A stretch of DNA of 39,569 bases from Clostridia bacterium (lineage in GTDB: Bacteria > Bacillota > Clostridia > Christensenellales > UBA3700), in assembly GCA_900772745.1 (NCBI GenBank), contig CAAGRV010000063.1, positions 1 to 39,569 on the forward strand, given 5' to 3'. Positions 7,324 to 15,616 of the stretch are shown here, one piece after another. Position numbers and translations under genes: made by a program. Positions within the stretch are counted from its first letter, which is position 1; the number at the start of each line of letters is the position of its first letter. The notes under the pieces were generated by a model. That model was not told where the DNA came from. It searched no databases and was given only the letters and a program-made list of their open reading frames with translations.

Positions 7324-8330
7324 GAGAATTTTTTGCCGCATACAAGAATGAATGTTACAAGATAAACAAAAAGGGCAAAATCTTCATCGTAATGGCGGTG
7401 CTGGTAGGACTTATGCTCATTATGACGTTAGGGTTTGGCTTGATAAATGACCTAATCGGCGACTATTCGAGCGCTATTGTCGATATGAGCAGAGAGGAAA
7501 TGCAAGCTGTAATCGACACCAACAAAGCCATCATAGAAAATTATAAGCCCAACAAAAAACTTGGATTGACAGACAATACTATCTACAATGCAAAAGTAGA
7601 GATAGCGTTCTATCAATTCTTGCTCGACAACAATCTCAACTTGTCCAATATCAACAAGGCAGGCTCGCTGTCTATGAACAGCGCAGGATATATCGACTCG
7701 GCAATAACGCTGGCGATGGGTATCATCACTATCTTTGCAATAGTTATGGCGTGCAAGAATTTGGGTGGCGAAAAATCCAACGGTACGCTCAAAATGCAAG
7801 CTATGCGTCCAGTATCACGCAGTGAAATGCTGTCGGCAAAATGGTTGTCCGTGTGGTCAATATCGTCGCTTATGCTCGTGGTCGTGGTCGTTGTGGCGCA
7901 AATCGTTGCGATGATAAAATTCGGCGTCGAAACCAAACCTGTGGTGTGCGTGCTCAATGCAAAAGTCGCCGTCAAAATGCCATATCTAACCTATCTTACA
8001 ATCCAAATGCTTGCCAATATTATATCGCTGTTGTGCATAATTCAGTTGTCGCATTTTGTATGCAGTCTTATGTGGAAAAAGGGCAATGCGCTAGCGATAG
8101 TTATGTTGATGTATTTCCTTGGAAGTGGGATAGAAAAATTGCTGGGATATATCTATATAGGATATGTTGGATTTTGGGGCAATCTCAATTTCTTGTCGGC
8201 ACTTAGTGTGGATATTACGCCAAATCTCAAAGGTATGAATTTGTATTCTATGCTGGCTATCACCGCACTTTGGCAAGTGGGAATGATAACTTACAACTAT
8301 CTACATTTTGATAGGTGCGATATTGCATAA
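7320..8330 (+). CDS. ABC-2 type transporter permease
   Basis: A 336-residue membrane protein coupled to the ATPase gene by an ATGA overlap. Layout: a first membrane helix at ~22-42 ('IFIVMAVLVGLMLIMTLGFG'), a large external segment of ~85 residues, then five more helices, with 'GGEKSNGTLKMQAMRPVSRSE' between helix 2 and 3. That E-K-x-x-G-T-L motif is the coupling segment typical of ABC-2 permeases. With the ATPase it makes a homodimeric or 2+2 exporter. The gene ends at a strong bidirectional terminator. No substrate gene is nearby. Confidence 0.85.
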   Translation: MREFFAAYKNECYKINKKGKIFIVMAVLVGLMLIMTLGFGLINDLIGDYSSAIVDMSREEMQAVIDTNKAIIENYKPNKKLGLTDNTIYNAKVEIAFYQFLLDNNLNLSNINKAGSLSMNSAGYIDSAITLAMGIITIFAIVMACKNLGGEKSNGTLKMQAMRPVSRSEMLSAKWLSVWSISSLMLVVVVVVAQIVAMIKFGVETKPVVCVLNAKVAVKMPYLTYLTIQMLANIISLLCIIQLSHFVCSLMWKKGNALAIVMLMYFLGSGIEKLLGYIYIGYVGFWGNLNFLSALSVDITPNLKGMNLYSMLAITALWQVGMITYNYLHFDRCDIA

Positions 8331-8410
8331 ATTGGATATGTATCGAGTTTTTGGATATTTTGCACAAAAATGTCGATAAAAAATTGCCTAAAAACAACAA
8401 TAAACAAACA

Positions 8411-8444
8411 AAAGTGGCACAGCTAAAACTGTGCCACACTTTAT
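8411..8444. terminator. Bidirectional intrinsic terminator
   Basis: A perfect 9-bp stem GTGGCACAG (8414-8422)/CTGTGCCAC (8429-8437) with A-rich and T-rich flanks on both sides lies between convergent genes; it overlaps the last codons of the minus-strand gene. Confidence 0.8.
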
Positions 8445-8698
8445 TCTTTGCAATCTTCGACAATCATAATATCATAGTCAAGCGCTTCGACAAAATCGTC
8501 GGGGCGGAACTTGGCGTTGTGGAATCTGATAAGATTGATAAAGTGAGCGTCCAGCACTACGGGAGTAGGCAGGTCAAGCTCGTGACAAACATCTCGCAAA
8601 ACTTCTTCGAATTTTTCGGTCGAGTTGATGGCGTCACAAAGGTATATTTTGTCTTGGACAAGTTTGTTGTCCGTGAGAAGTCTAATCCAAATTTTCAT
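8441..8698 (-). CDS. Small conserved hypothetical protein (85 aa)
   Basis: An 85-residue acidic soluble protein beginning MKIWIRLL and containing 'VCHELDLPTPVVLDAHFINL' and 'RFRPDD'-like 'KFRPDDFVEALDYD'. Short proteins of this pattern (basic N-terminal strand, D-x-P-T-P-V-V-L, F-x-P-D-D-F-V-E) recur in Clostridia, but I know no function. There is no ribosome site before ATG 8698, and a good promoter ends only 6 bases upstream, so the mRNA is probably leaderless. It is a single gene facing the ABC operon and shares its terminator. Confidence 0.8.
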   Translation of the reverse strand: MKIWIRLLTDNKLVQDKIYLCDAINSTEKFEEVLRDVCHELDLPTPVVLDAHFINLIRFHNAKFRPDDFVEALDYDIMIVEDCKE

Positions 8699-8704
8699 AA
8701 CATT

Positions 8705-8734
8705 ATTGTACGCAAAAATGCCATATTATGTCAA
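8705..8734 (-). promoter_or_regulatory. Promoter giving a probable leaderless mRNA
   Basis: On the minus strand TTGACA (plus 8729-8734), 18-bp spacer, TACAAT (plus 8705-8710). Six bases (8699-8704) separate the -10 box from the start codon at 8696-8698, so base 7 after the -10, the expected start site, is the A of ATG. Confidence 0.75.
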
Positions 8735-8777
8735 GATTTGGACAAGAAATTTTATCGAAGAAGATAAGCGGGGGTAT

Positions 8778-8800
8778 TTGTCAAAAAAATAACTTGACAA
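8778..8800 (+). promoter_or_regulatory. Inverted repeat at the rex promoter, possible autoregulatory operator
   Basis: TTGTCAA (8778-8784) and TTGACAA (8794-8800) form a perfect 7-bp inverted repeat over the -35 box. Rex sites are typically TTGTTAA-N6-TTAACAA-like; the spacer here is 9 rather than 6, so the assignment to Rex is only suggestive. Confidence 0.35.
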
Positions 8801-8822
8801 AAAAGTGTTTTGCTATTAAAAT
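8794..8822 (+). promoter_or_regulatory. Promoter of the rex operon
   Basis: TTGACA (8794-8799), 17-bp spacer, TAAAAT (8817-8822), about 28 bp before the rex start. Confidence 0.8.
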
Positions 8823-8850
8823 ATATATATTATTTTAGAAGGGCAGAAAA

Positions 8851-9477
8851 ATGGGAAAAAAGATTATTTCGGAAGCAGTTATCAAAAGACTGCCAAAATA
8901 TTATCGAGCAGTCAAACACCTAAGTGAACAAAATGTTGAAAAAATATCTTCCAAGCATTTGGCGGAGCTGCTTGGTATCACCGCATCACAAGTTAGACAA
9001 GATTTTTGCAACTTTGGCGGATTTGGTCAACAAGGCTATGGCTATGACGTAGAAAAACTCAAGTCAGAGCTAGCGGCTATCATTGGTTTGGACGAACAAT
9101 ACAACGTGGTTATTGTCGGCGCAGGTAATATCGGTAGAGCTTTGGGCGGTTATCAAGGATTCGAGAAGTATGGATTCAAGGTGCAAGCAATGTTCGACAC
9201 CAATCCTATTGTAGACAATGTCAACGGCATCAAGGTTTACAATATGTCCCAATTCGGTGAGTATGTCCAAACTCACAAGACAGATATGGCAGTTATTGCC
9301 ACACCAAAGGCGGCTGCGCAAGGCGTTGCCGACACTATCATCGCCAACGGAATCAAGAGCATTTGGAACTTTGCTCCAATAGACTTGCACATTCCTGACG
9401 ATATTGCAATCGAAAATATTTCAATGAGTGAAAGCTTGTTGGTGCTCAGTTATAGAGCAAAAATAAAGAATAAGTGA
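8851..9477 (+). CDS. rex: Redox-sensing transcriptional repressor Rex
   Basis: A 208-residue repressor that senses the NADH/NAD+ ratio and controls fermentation and respiration genes. Residues ~1-80 are the winged-helix DNA-binding domain, with the recognition segment 'SKHLAELLGITASQVRQDF' and 'FGGFGQQGYGYDV'. Residues ~85-205 are the Rossmann domain, with 'NVVIVGAGNIGRALGGY' binding NAD(H), and the domain-swap helix at the C-terminus. Length is normal. GAAGGG upstream is a modest ribosome site. First gene of the apparent rex-greA-lysS operon, with its own promoter and a candidate operator over the -35 box. Confidence 0.96.
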   Translation: MGKKIISEAVIKRLPKYYRAVKHLSEQNVEKISSKHLAELLGITASQVRQDFCNFGGFGQQGYGYDVEKLKSELAAIIGLDEQYNVVIVGAGNIGRALGGYQGFEKYGFKVQAMFDTNPIVDNVNGIKVYNMSQFGEYVQTHKTDMAVIATPKAAAQGVADTIIANGIKSIWNFAPIDLHIPDDIAIENISMSESLLVLSYRAKIKNK

Positions 9478-9484
9478 GGGAATT

Positions 9485-9958
9485 ATGGAAAAGGAAATAA
9501 TTTTTACACAAGAAGGCTATGACAATCTTGTAAAGAAACTAGAGTACTACAAGTCTACCAAGTCATTGGAGGCGAGCGAAAGAATTGCTGCCGCTCGTGA
9601 GTACGGCGACTTGTCTGAAAATGCCGAATACAGCTCGGCAAAAGACGCACAAGCATTGCTTGAAGCAGAGATTAGCGAGATGGAAGACCAAATCGCTCAC
9701 GCCAAAATCATTTCTAGTGACGAATTGGAGTCGGGTGTTGTTTACCTTGGCAACACTGTCAAGATTTATGACTTTGATATGGAAGAAGAGTGCGTTTACA
9801 AAATCGTAGGTCAATCAGAGGCGTCTATCGTAGAAGGAAAAATTAGCAACGATTCTCCACTTGCAAAAGCAATCATCGGTCACAAAGTGGGCGAAAGTGT
9901 AGAAGTAAATGCTAATGATTTTAAGTACACAGTCAAAATTTTGGAAATTATAAAGTAA
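9485..9958 (+). CDS. greA: Transcription elongation factor GreA
   Basis: A 157-residue Gre factor that enters the secondary channel of RNA polymerase and stimulates cleavage of backtracked RNA. The N-terminal coiled coil carries the acidic tip 'AREYGDLSENAEY' with the D/E pair that coordinates the catalytic metal; the C-terminal domain is FKBP-like ('NDSPLAKAIIGHKVGESVEV'). Starts 7 bases after the rex stop and is followed 12 bases later by lysS, the greA-lysS order common in Bacillota. Confidence 0.96.
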   Translation: MEKEIIFTQEGYDNLVKKLEYYKSTKSLEASERIAAAREYGDLSENAEYSSAKDAQALLEAEISEMEDQIAHAKIISSDELESGVVYLGNTVKIYDFDMEEECVYKIVGQSEASIVEGKISNDSPLAKAIIGHKVGESVEVNANDFKYTVKILEIIK

Positions 9959-9970
9959 AAAGGATAAAAA

Positions 9971-11446
9971 ATGGAACAAACTCAAGAAAACTTAAATGAT
10001 ATTTTGAAGGCAAGAAGAGAAAAACTTGATACCTTGATTGAAAATGGTCACAATCCTTACGAGATTGTAAAATTCGACAAAGATGCTTATGCTAGCATCA
10101 TCAAAGAACAATATGCTGACTATGAAGGCAAAACCGTCAACGTTGCGGGCAGACTTATCTCAAAACGTGTGATGGGTAAAGCCAGCTTTGGTCATATCCT
10201 AGATTGCACTGGCAGTATCCAGCTTTATGTAAGCCGTGATTCTTTGGGCGAAGAAAACTATGCAGAATTCAAGAAGTATGACGTGGGCGATATCGTAGGT
10301 ATCCAAGGCGTAGTATTTACTACCAAAATGGGCGAGATTTCTATCCACGCCGAGAAAGCTACACTTCTCTCCAAGTCATTGTTGCCACTTCCTGAGAAGT
10401 TCCACGGCTTGACCAACACTGATCTTAGATATCGTCAAAGATATGTTGACCTCATTGCCAATCCAGAAGTAAAAGAAACATTCATTATGCGTTCTCGCAT
10501 TATCAGAGCAATCCGCAGTTTTCTTGACGGCGAGGGCTTTGTAGAAGTAGAAACACCTATCCTCAACACTATTGCCGGCGGTGCAAGTGCTAGACCATTT
10601 ATCACCCACCACAATACGTTGGATATTGATATGTATATGAGAATTGCTCCTGAGCTCTATCTCAAAAGACTTATCGTAGGTGGATTCGAGAAAGTTTACG
10701 AAATGGGCAGACTTTTCCGTAACGAGGGTATGGACCCAAAACACAATCCAGAATTTACAAGCGTAGAGCTCTATCAAGCATATACCGATTATTATGGTAT
10801 GATGGATATTACCGAAAGACTTTTTGAGCATATCGCAATGACAGTCAAAGGCACGACCGAGATAGAATATCAAGGCGAAAAAATCAGCCTTGCTAGACCT
10901 TGGAAAAAGCTCACAATGGCTGACGCTGTCAAAGAGTACACAGGTATTGACTTTATGGCGACTGACGACGTAGACGCACTCAAAAAGCAAGCAGAAAAAC
11001 AAGGCGTAGGCTTGTCTGACAATATGAGTTGGGGCAAACTTTTGTACGAAGTGTTCGACCAAAAGGTAGAAGAACACCTTGTTCAACCAGTGTTTATACT
11101 AGATTATCCAGTAGAGGTATCTCCACTTGCCAAGCGTAAAGCTAGCGACCCAAGACTTACCGAAAGATTCGAGTTCTTCATGACAGCAAGAGAAATGGGA
11201 AATGCCTTCTCTGAGCTCAATGACCCAATCGACCAAAAGGCAAGATTTATGTCACAAGTGGCAGAGAGAGAAAAGGGCGACGACGAGGCTCAAATGATGG
11301 ACGAAGATTATGTCAATGCTTTGATGTACGGTCTTCCACCAACAGGCGGACTTGGAATTGGTGTGGATAGATTGGTAATGTTGTTTACCGACCAATTCAG
11401 TATTCGTGACGTGTTGTTGTTCCCAACAATGAAACCAATCAAATAA
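9971..11446 (+). CDS. lysS: Lysyl-tRNA synthetase, class II
   Basis: A 491-residue class IIb synthetase that charges tRNA-Lys. The N-terminal ~145 residues form the OB-fold anticodon-binding domain ('KTVNVAGRLISKRVMGKASF'). Class II motif 1 lies around 'FLDGEGFVEVETPIL', motif 2 around 'MGRLFRNEGMDPKHNPEFTS' and motif 3 around 'PPTGGLGIGVDRLVMLFT'. 'GNAFSELNDP' is the usual LysS signature. Full length. Good ribosome site (AAAGGAT). Followed immediately by an intrinsic terminator. Confidence 0.97.
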   Translation: MEQTQENLNDILKARREKLDTLIENGHNPYEIVKFDKDAYASIIKEQYADYEGKTVNVAGRLISKRVMGKASFGHILDCTGSIQLYVSRDSLGEENYAEFKKYDVGDIVGIQGVVFTTKMGEISIHAEKATLLSKSLLPLPEKFHGLTNTDLRYRQRYVDLIANPEVKETFIMRSRIIRAIRSFLDGEGFVEVETPILNTIAGGASARPFITHHNTLDIDMYMRIAPELYLKRLIVGGFEKVYEMGRLFRNEGMDPKHNPEFTSVELYQAYTDYYGMMDITERLFEHIAMTVKGTTEIEYQGEKISLARPWKKLTMADAVKEYTGIDFMATDDVDALKKQAEKQGVGLSDNMSWGKLLYEVFDQKVEEHLVQPVFILDYPVEVSPLAKRKASDPRLTERFEFFMTAREMGNAFSELNDPIDQKARFMSQVAEREKGDDEAQMMDEDYVNALMYGLPPTGGLGIGVDRLVMLFTDQFSIRDVLLFPTMKPIK

Positions 11447-11451
11447 AGCAA

Positions 11452-11474
11452 GGCAGTCAAATGACTGCCTTTTT
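11452..11474 (+). terminator. Intrinsic terminator after lysS
   Basis: GGCAGTC (11452-11458) pairs with GACTGCC (11463-11469), followed by five T. It ends six bases before the next start codon, so the downstream gene depends on read-through or on a promoter inside lysS. Confidence 0.85.
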
Positions 11475-11479
11475 GGAAT

Positions 11480-12757
11480 ATGAAAGACAAGGGTATTTTT
11501 GAGGCAATAGTCGAACATAACAAGCAAAGCAAAATGCGTTTTCACATGCCAAGCCACAATTCAAATATTGGGGGCGAGCTTTGGCGTAGTGCGCAGTTTG
11601 ACTTGACGGAGCTAGACGGATTGGACAACTTGCTAGTGTGCGACGGCGTCATCAAAAACACCCAAAACAAGATTGCCAAAGCCTATCGAGCAGTGGACAG
11701 TTTGATATTCACGACGGGCTCGACGACGGCTATGCTTACCGCCGTGGGAGTGGTCAAAAATCGTGGAAATCATGTCGTTTGTGTGGGCGAAATGCACAAG
11801 TCATTTTGGAATGGCGTGTTGTTGTTTGGAGTGCAAGCTGGCAGTGTAAATGACATAGCAGATTTGGACGAATATATGGCGAAAAGTCGAAACATATCGG
11901 CAATTTTCACCACGTCACCCAATTATTTTGGCGAGTGCAAACAACTGGACAAACTTAGAAAAATTGCAGACAAATATGGCTGTTTGTTGGTGGTAGATTC
12001 GGCGCATGGCTCACATTTTGCTTTCAGTCATCTTTTGCCTGATATGGCAAGCAAGTATGCCCACCTTAGCGTGTGCAGTTTGCACAAAACAATGGCGTGT
12101 TATGGCGGGGCGAGCGTGCTCAACGTGTGTGACGACGAACTTGTCAACACAGCATACTATTTTCGCAATTTGTTGCATACCACGTCGCCAAGTTATCTAA
12201 CAATGGCGAGCATTGATTGGGCGATTGATGATATGGTGCAGAATGGTGAAAAATACTATCAACATATCAAAGAGGTTGTGGACAGCTTAGGCGGTAGCGT
12301 GGGCGAGTGGAGAGTGGTGCAAAATGACGATTTTAGCCGACTTGTACTCCAAAGTGTGAACAAAGACGCAAGATATACTGCCGAATATTTGCAAAGTCAA
12401 GGCGTGTGGATAGAGATGACATACCAAGACAAAATGGTGTTCATACTTACGCCGTACAATATAGATTGGCTGGTGGAGGCTATGGAGATTGTAAAAGAAG
12501 CTCCAACCAAAGCTTTGGACAAAAGCGTAAATTGTCAGTTGCAACTCGATAGGGGAAACGTCCAAGGTAAAGTAGAATTCGTGGAGATTGAGCAAGCTCT
12601 TGGCAAGACAAGCGCCTCGGAGATTGGAATTTATCCACCGGGAGTGCCGATTGTCAAGGCGGGCGACAAGATAGACGAAGAGGTGATAAAATTTATAAAA
12701 GATAACAAATACTTTGTGTTTGGTCTTGTAAATGGGCTGGTGGCTGTGCTACAATAA
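11480..12757 (+). CDS. Orn/Lys/Arg decarboxylase family PLP enzyme (YaaO-like, short form)
   Basis: A 425-residue fold-type I PLP enzyme of the ornithine/lysine/arginine decarboxylase group. Visible motifs: substrate loop 'RFHMPSHNS' (20-28), 'FTTGSTTAMLTAVG' (77-90), the PLP-aspartate motif VVDSAHG (D173) and the PLP lysine in SLHKTM (K203). The C-terminal domain is short compared with the ~480-residue Bacillus YaaO/SpeA. The position just before tmk, holB and ricT matches the Bacillus yaaO-tmk-holB-yaaT order. Substrate not determinable. The ribosome site is poor (GGA five bases upstream) and the start lies directly after the lysS terminator. Confidence 0.85.
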   Translation: MKDKGIFEAIVEHNKQSKMRFHMPSHNSNIGGELWRSAQFDLTELDGLDNLLVCDGVIKNTQNKIAKAYRAVDSLIFTTGSTTAMLTAVGVVKNRGNHVVCVGEMHKSFWNGVLLFGVQAGSVNDIADLDEYMAKSRNISAIFTTSPNYFGECKQLDKLRKIADKYGCLLVVDSAHGSHFAFSHLLPDMASKYAHLSVCSLHKTMACYGGASVLNVCDDELVNTAYYFRNLLHTTSPSYLTMASIDWAIDDMVQNGEKYYQHIKEVVDSLGGSVGEWRVVQNDDFSRLVLQSVNKDARYTAEYLQSQGVWIEMTYQDKMVFILTPYNIDWLVEAMEIVKEAPTKALDKSVNCQLQLDRGNVQGKVEFVEIEQALGKTSASEIGIYPPGVPIVKAGDKIDEEVIKFIKDNKYFVFGLVNGLVAVLQ

Positions 12758-12773
12758 ATGAAGTGGAGATTAT

Positions 12774-13400
12774 ATGAAAGGCAAATTTATTACATTCGAA
12801 GGTTGTGAAGGAGTGGGCAAAACTACCCAAGTGGAATTGCTCAAAAAATATCTAAAAGACACCAACCAATCAGCTATTTTTCTCAGAGAGCCAGGTGGCA
12901 GTAAGATTTCGGAAAAAATCCGTAAGCTTATTTTGTCGACCGAAAACGTTGAGATGACGGACGAGTGCGAGGCGTTTTTGTACAGCTCTGCAAGAGCTCA
13001 ACTTGTAGGCGAGGTTATTCGACCTGCTTTGGAGCGGGGTGAGCTGGTTGTATGTGATAGATTTATTGATTCGACTTTTGCATATCAAGGCGTGGCAAGA
13101 GGACTAGGCGAAGATTATGTGGACAATCTCAATCGCCTAGCTTGCAAGGACGTTATGCCTGAGGTGACAATTTTCTTAGACCTCGAGCCATCGAAAGGCT
13201 TTGCACGCAAGGGCGGTGCGGACAAAAACGACAGAATAGAGCAACAAAAAGCCGATTTTCACCAAAAAGTGTACGAGGGTTACAAGCTAGCTAGCCGAAA
13301 ATATGCAGACAGAATAGTGTGCATAGATTCTTCAAATAGCATAGAAAAAATACATTCGGACATACTCGGAGTGTTGAGAGATAGGGGCATTATCAAATGA
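12774..13400 (+). CDS. tmk: Thymidylate kinase
   Basis: A 208-residue P-loop kinase that phosphorylates dTMP to dTDP with ATP. Walker A is 'FEGCEGVGKTTQ' near the N-terminus; 'LREPGGSKISEKIR' is the dTMP-binding motif; 'VVCDRFIDSTFAYQG' is the DR[YF] motif; the lid lies around 'ARKGGADKNDRIEQ'. Full length. GTGGAGA precedes ATG 12774, and the stop overlaps the holB start by 4 bases. Confidence 0.96.
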   Translation: MKGKFITFEGCEGVGKTTQVELLKKYLKDTNQSAIFLREPGGSKISEKIRKLILSTENVEMTDECEAFLYSSARAQLVGEVIRPALERGELVVCDRFIDSTFAYQGVARGLGEDYVDNLNRLACKDVMPEVTIFLDLEPSKGFARKGGADKNDRIEQQKADFHQKVYEGYKLASRKYADRIVCIDSSNSIEKIHSDILGVLRDRGIIK

Positions 13401-14350
13401 TTGATTATCAAGCATTGCTTTCCAATACCAAGCCTTATCAAGCCTTGCTTGCCGACAAACGCAACAACAGACTAGGGCATTGTTATATGATTATCAGCGA
13501 GGACGAACTTGCTTGCGATAGTCTTTGTATGATGTTTGCTAGGGCGATTTTGTGCGACAATGACGGCTGTGGGGATTGTTTGTCTTGCACGAGAGTGGAG
13601 AACAAAAGTCACGCCGAACTCAAAATACTTACCGATTACAAAATGCAAGACGTGCAGGACTTTATTGACCTTGCATATTACAAGGTGACGGAAGGCAAAT
13701 ACAAAGTTATGCTCATTCCTGCTTTTGACAACATTGCCGAGGCTACCCAAAACGTATTGCTCAAAACCTTGGAAGAGCCTTGCGAAAACGTGGTATTCGT
13801 GTTGGGAGTACACCGCCAATCTCGTGTCATCGACACCATCAAGTCAAGGGCGGAAAAGTTGTTTTTGGAGAGATTGGACAACGACCAAATAGCCGCCGTG
13901 TTGGTCGAAGAGGGCAACGACGAAGAGAGAGTTGACAGGGCGGTTGCGTGTGCTTTTGGCAATTTGACCAAGGCAAAACAGCTAGTATCGGACAACGAAT
14001 TTGTGACCGATTATGCCACGATGATAAGCATATTGAAAGATATGAAGACGAGCAAAGACGTCGTCAATATGCTAGACAGATTGTCGCTCAGCAAAGACAA
14101 TAAATTGGACAAATACCTAGATGTGTTGGAGATAATTCTCAAAGCTATGCTAGGGTGGAAAAATAAAACAATGACCAGAGGCTTTGAAGAACTCAGAGAG
14201 CTGGGAGAAAACTTTAACAACGCAATGCTCGTCAATATTTTTGAGTTGACTCAAGAGTGTAGACGAAGATTGGAGAGCAACTGCAAGCAAGACAATTTGG
14301 CGGATATGTTGCTGATGGGCATTTTGGAGGTAAAATATTTATGCCGATGA
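13397..14350 (+). CDS. holB: DNA polymerase III delta-prime subunit
   Basis: A 317-residue clamp-loader subunit. Near the N-terminus the usual P-loop is lost ('MIISEDELACDSL'), as in many delta-prime proteins that do not bind ATP. A zinc module follows (C-x5-CGDCLSC, about residues 52-62). 'NVLLKTLEEPCENVVFVLG' and 'VIDTIKSRAEKL' are the typical clamp-loader motifs; the conserved SRC is SRA here, so the Cys is replaced. Sits between tmk and ricT with overlaps on both sides (4 and 10 bases), the usual Firmicutes order. Confidence 0.93.
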   Translation: MIDYQALLSNTKPYQALLADKRNNRLGHCYMIISEDELACDSLCMMFARAILCDNDGCGDCLSCTRVENKSHAELKILTDYKMQDVQDFIDLAYYKVTEGKYKVMLIPAFDNIAEATQNVLLKTLEEPCENVVFVLGVHRQSRVIDTIKSRAEKLFLERLDNDQIAAVLVEEGNDEERVDRAVACAFGNLTKAKQLVSDNEFVTDYATMISILKDMKTSKDVVNMLDRLSLSKDNKLDKYLDVLEIILKAMLGWKNKTMTRGFEELRELGENFNNAMLVNIFELTQECRRRLESNCKQDNLADMLLMGILEVKYLCR

Positions 14351-15225
14351 TAGTAGGTGTCAAGTTTGGCACAACAAGTAAAATATATTATTTCGATCCG
14401 AAAAATATCGAGTTCGAGGTAGGTGACAACGTCATTGTAGAGACGGTGAGAGGACTAGAATTCGCCAAAATCGGGCAGTCCAACACTATGGTCGAAGATG
14501 ACAAAATTGTGGGCGAGTTGAAACCTGTGGTCCGCAAAGCTACCAAGGACGACGAAAAACGCAACAAGGAAAACATGGAAAAGAAAGCGACGGCTTTCGA
14601 GCTTTGTTCTAAGAAAATCCAAGACCACAATCTCAAAATGAAACTGGTAGACGCCGAATATACTTTCGACAGAAGTAAGGTAATTTTCAGCTTTACGGCA
14701 GACGGCAGAGTGGATTTTCGAGAGCTAGTCAAAGACCTTGCCAGCGAAATGCACATGCGCATAGAGCTACGTCAAATTTACGAGAGAGATGACGTCAAAC
14801 TCAAAGGCGCAATGGGTATGTGTGGCAGAGAATGTTGTTGTTTGTCGCACCTCACTCAGAACGAAAAAGCAACCGTAAAAATGGCAAAAACTCAAAACAT
14901 ATCGCTCAATCCGACCAAAGTCAGCGGTATGTGTGGCAAGCTTATGTGCTGTCTAAAATACGAAAATGAGTACTATGCCAACGTGTCTAGATTTATGCCA
15001 AAGGTGGGCGCTGTGGTCAAAGTGCAAAAGGGTGAAGGCAAGGTTGTGGAAGTAGATTTGCTCAGAGAGCGTATCAAAGTTGCTATCCAACACGAAGACG
15101 GCATTGTGCAAGAATATGCCAAGATTGGCGAGTTCGAAGTGACTGATCACAATCGTAAACACGACAAAGCAAAGGACGACAACGACGAAGACGACGACAG
15201 CGAACAACTAAAAAATCTAGAATAA
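14341..15225 (+). CDS. ricT: PSP1-domain protein RicT (YaaT)
   Basis: A 294-residue PSP1-domain protein. In Bacillus, RicT (YaaT) works with RicA and RicF as a [4Fe-4S] complex that assists RNase Y and affects sporulation, competence and biofilm. The iron-sulfur cysteines are clear: 'GMCGRECCCLSHL' (about 159-171) and 'GMCGKLMCCLKYE' (about 198-210). The N-terminal ~90 residues form the PSP1 domain, and the last ~30 residues are a disordered acidic tail rich in D, E and K. GGAGG at 14326-14330 serves ATG 14341, which lies inside the end of holB. ricA and ricF are not in this window. Confidence 0.92.
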   Translation: MPMIVGVKFGTTSKIYYFDPKNIEFEVGDNVIVETVRGLEFAKIGQSNTMVEDDKIVGELKPVVRKATKDDEKRNKENMEKKATAFELCSKKIQDHNLKMKLVDAEYTFDRSKVIFSFTADGRVDFRELVKDLASEMHMRIELRQIYERDDVKLKGAMGMCGRECCCLSHLTQNEKATVKMAKTQNISLNPTKVSGMCGKLMCCLKYENEYYANVSRFMPKVGAVVKVQKGEGKVVEVDLLRERIKVAIQHEDGIVQEYAKIGEFEVTDHNRKHDKAKDDNDEDDDSEQLKNLE

Positions 15226-15236
15226 TCAAATAATTG

Positions 15237-15265
15237 TTTACAAGCATAATTTTTTGTGCTAAAAT
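15237..15265 (+). promoter_or_regulatory. Promoter of the ferredoxin gene
   Basis: TTTACA (15237-15242), 17-bp spacer, TAAAAT (15260-15265), 34 bp before the ferredoxin start. Confidence 0.75.
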
Positions 15266-15298
15266 AATTGTATCAAAACTATTAAGGAGATTTGTACT

Positions 15299-15469
15299 AT
15301 GGCATACGTTATCAGTGATGCTTGCATCAAATGTGGTGCTTGCGCAGAAGGCTGCCCAGTTGGAGCAATTACAGAGGGAGATACCCAATTCGTTATCGAT
15401 GCAGATACTTGCATCAGCTGTGGTTCTTGTGCTGCTGGTTGTCCAGTTGACGCAATTTCTGAGGAATAA
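15299..15469 (+). CDS. 2[4Fe-4S] clostridial-type ferredoxin
   Basis: A 56-residue electron carrier with two complete cluster motifs: C9, C12, C15, C19-P and C38, C41, C44, C48-P. It is the minimal clostridial ferredoxin, with pseudo-twofold symmetry and little sequence outside the two motifs. AAGGAG at 15284-15289 fits ATG 15299. It has its own promoter (15237-15265) and terminator (15484-15513), so it is a single-gene unit. Likely partners are pyruvate:ferredoxin oxidoreductase and hydrogenases elsewhere in an anaerobic metabolism. Confidence 0.96.
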   Translation: MAYVISDACIKCGACAEGCPVGAITEGDTQFVIDADTCISCGSCAAGCPVDAISEE

Positions 15470-15483
15470 TTCCTAACAAAATT

Positions 15484-15513
15484 GAGCTATACGATTGTAT
15501 AGCTCTTTTTTTT
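15484..15513 (+). terminator. Intrinsic terminator after ferredoxin
   Basis: Perfect 9-bp stem GAGCTATAC/GTATAGCTC (15484-15492, 15497-15505) with a GATT loop and eight T. Confidence 0.95.
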
Positions 15514-15548
15514 ATGCTTACGGGCATATTATTTTTATTATTTTCTTT

Positions 15549-15576
15549 TAGACACTTTTATTATTCTAAATATTAT
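15549..15576 (+). promoter_or_regulatory. Probable promoter of the pyr operon
   Basis: TAGACA (15549-15554), 16-bp spacer, TATTAT (15571-15576); 40 bp before pyrB. No PyrR-type attenuator or long leader lies in between. Confidence 0.5.
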
Positions 15577-15616
15577 GTTATTATGAAAGAGTATAAACTA
15601 CTCGTAGGAGATTTTT

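Noticed and set aside
15514..15616. PyrR attenuator before pyrB
   Set aside because: The leader is only about 100 bp, lacks a PyrR-binding loop sequence and has no terminator/antiterminator pair.
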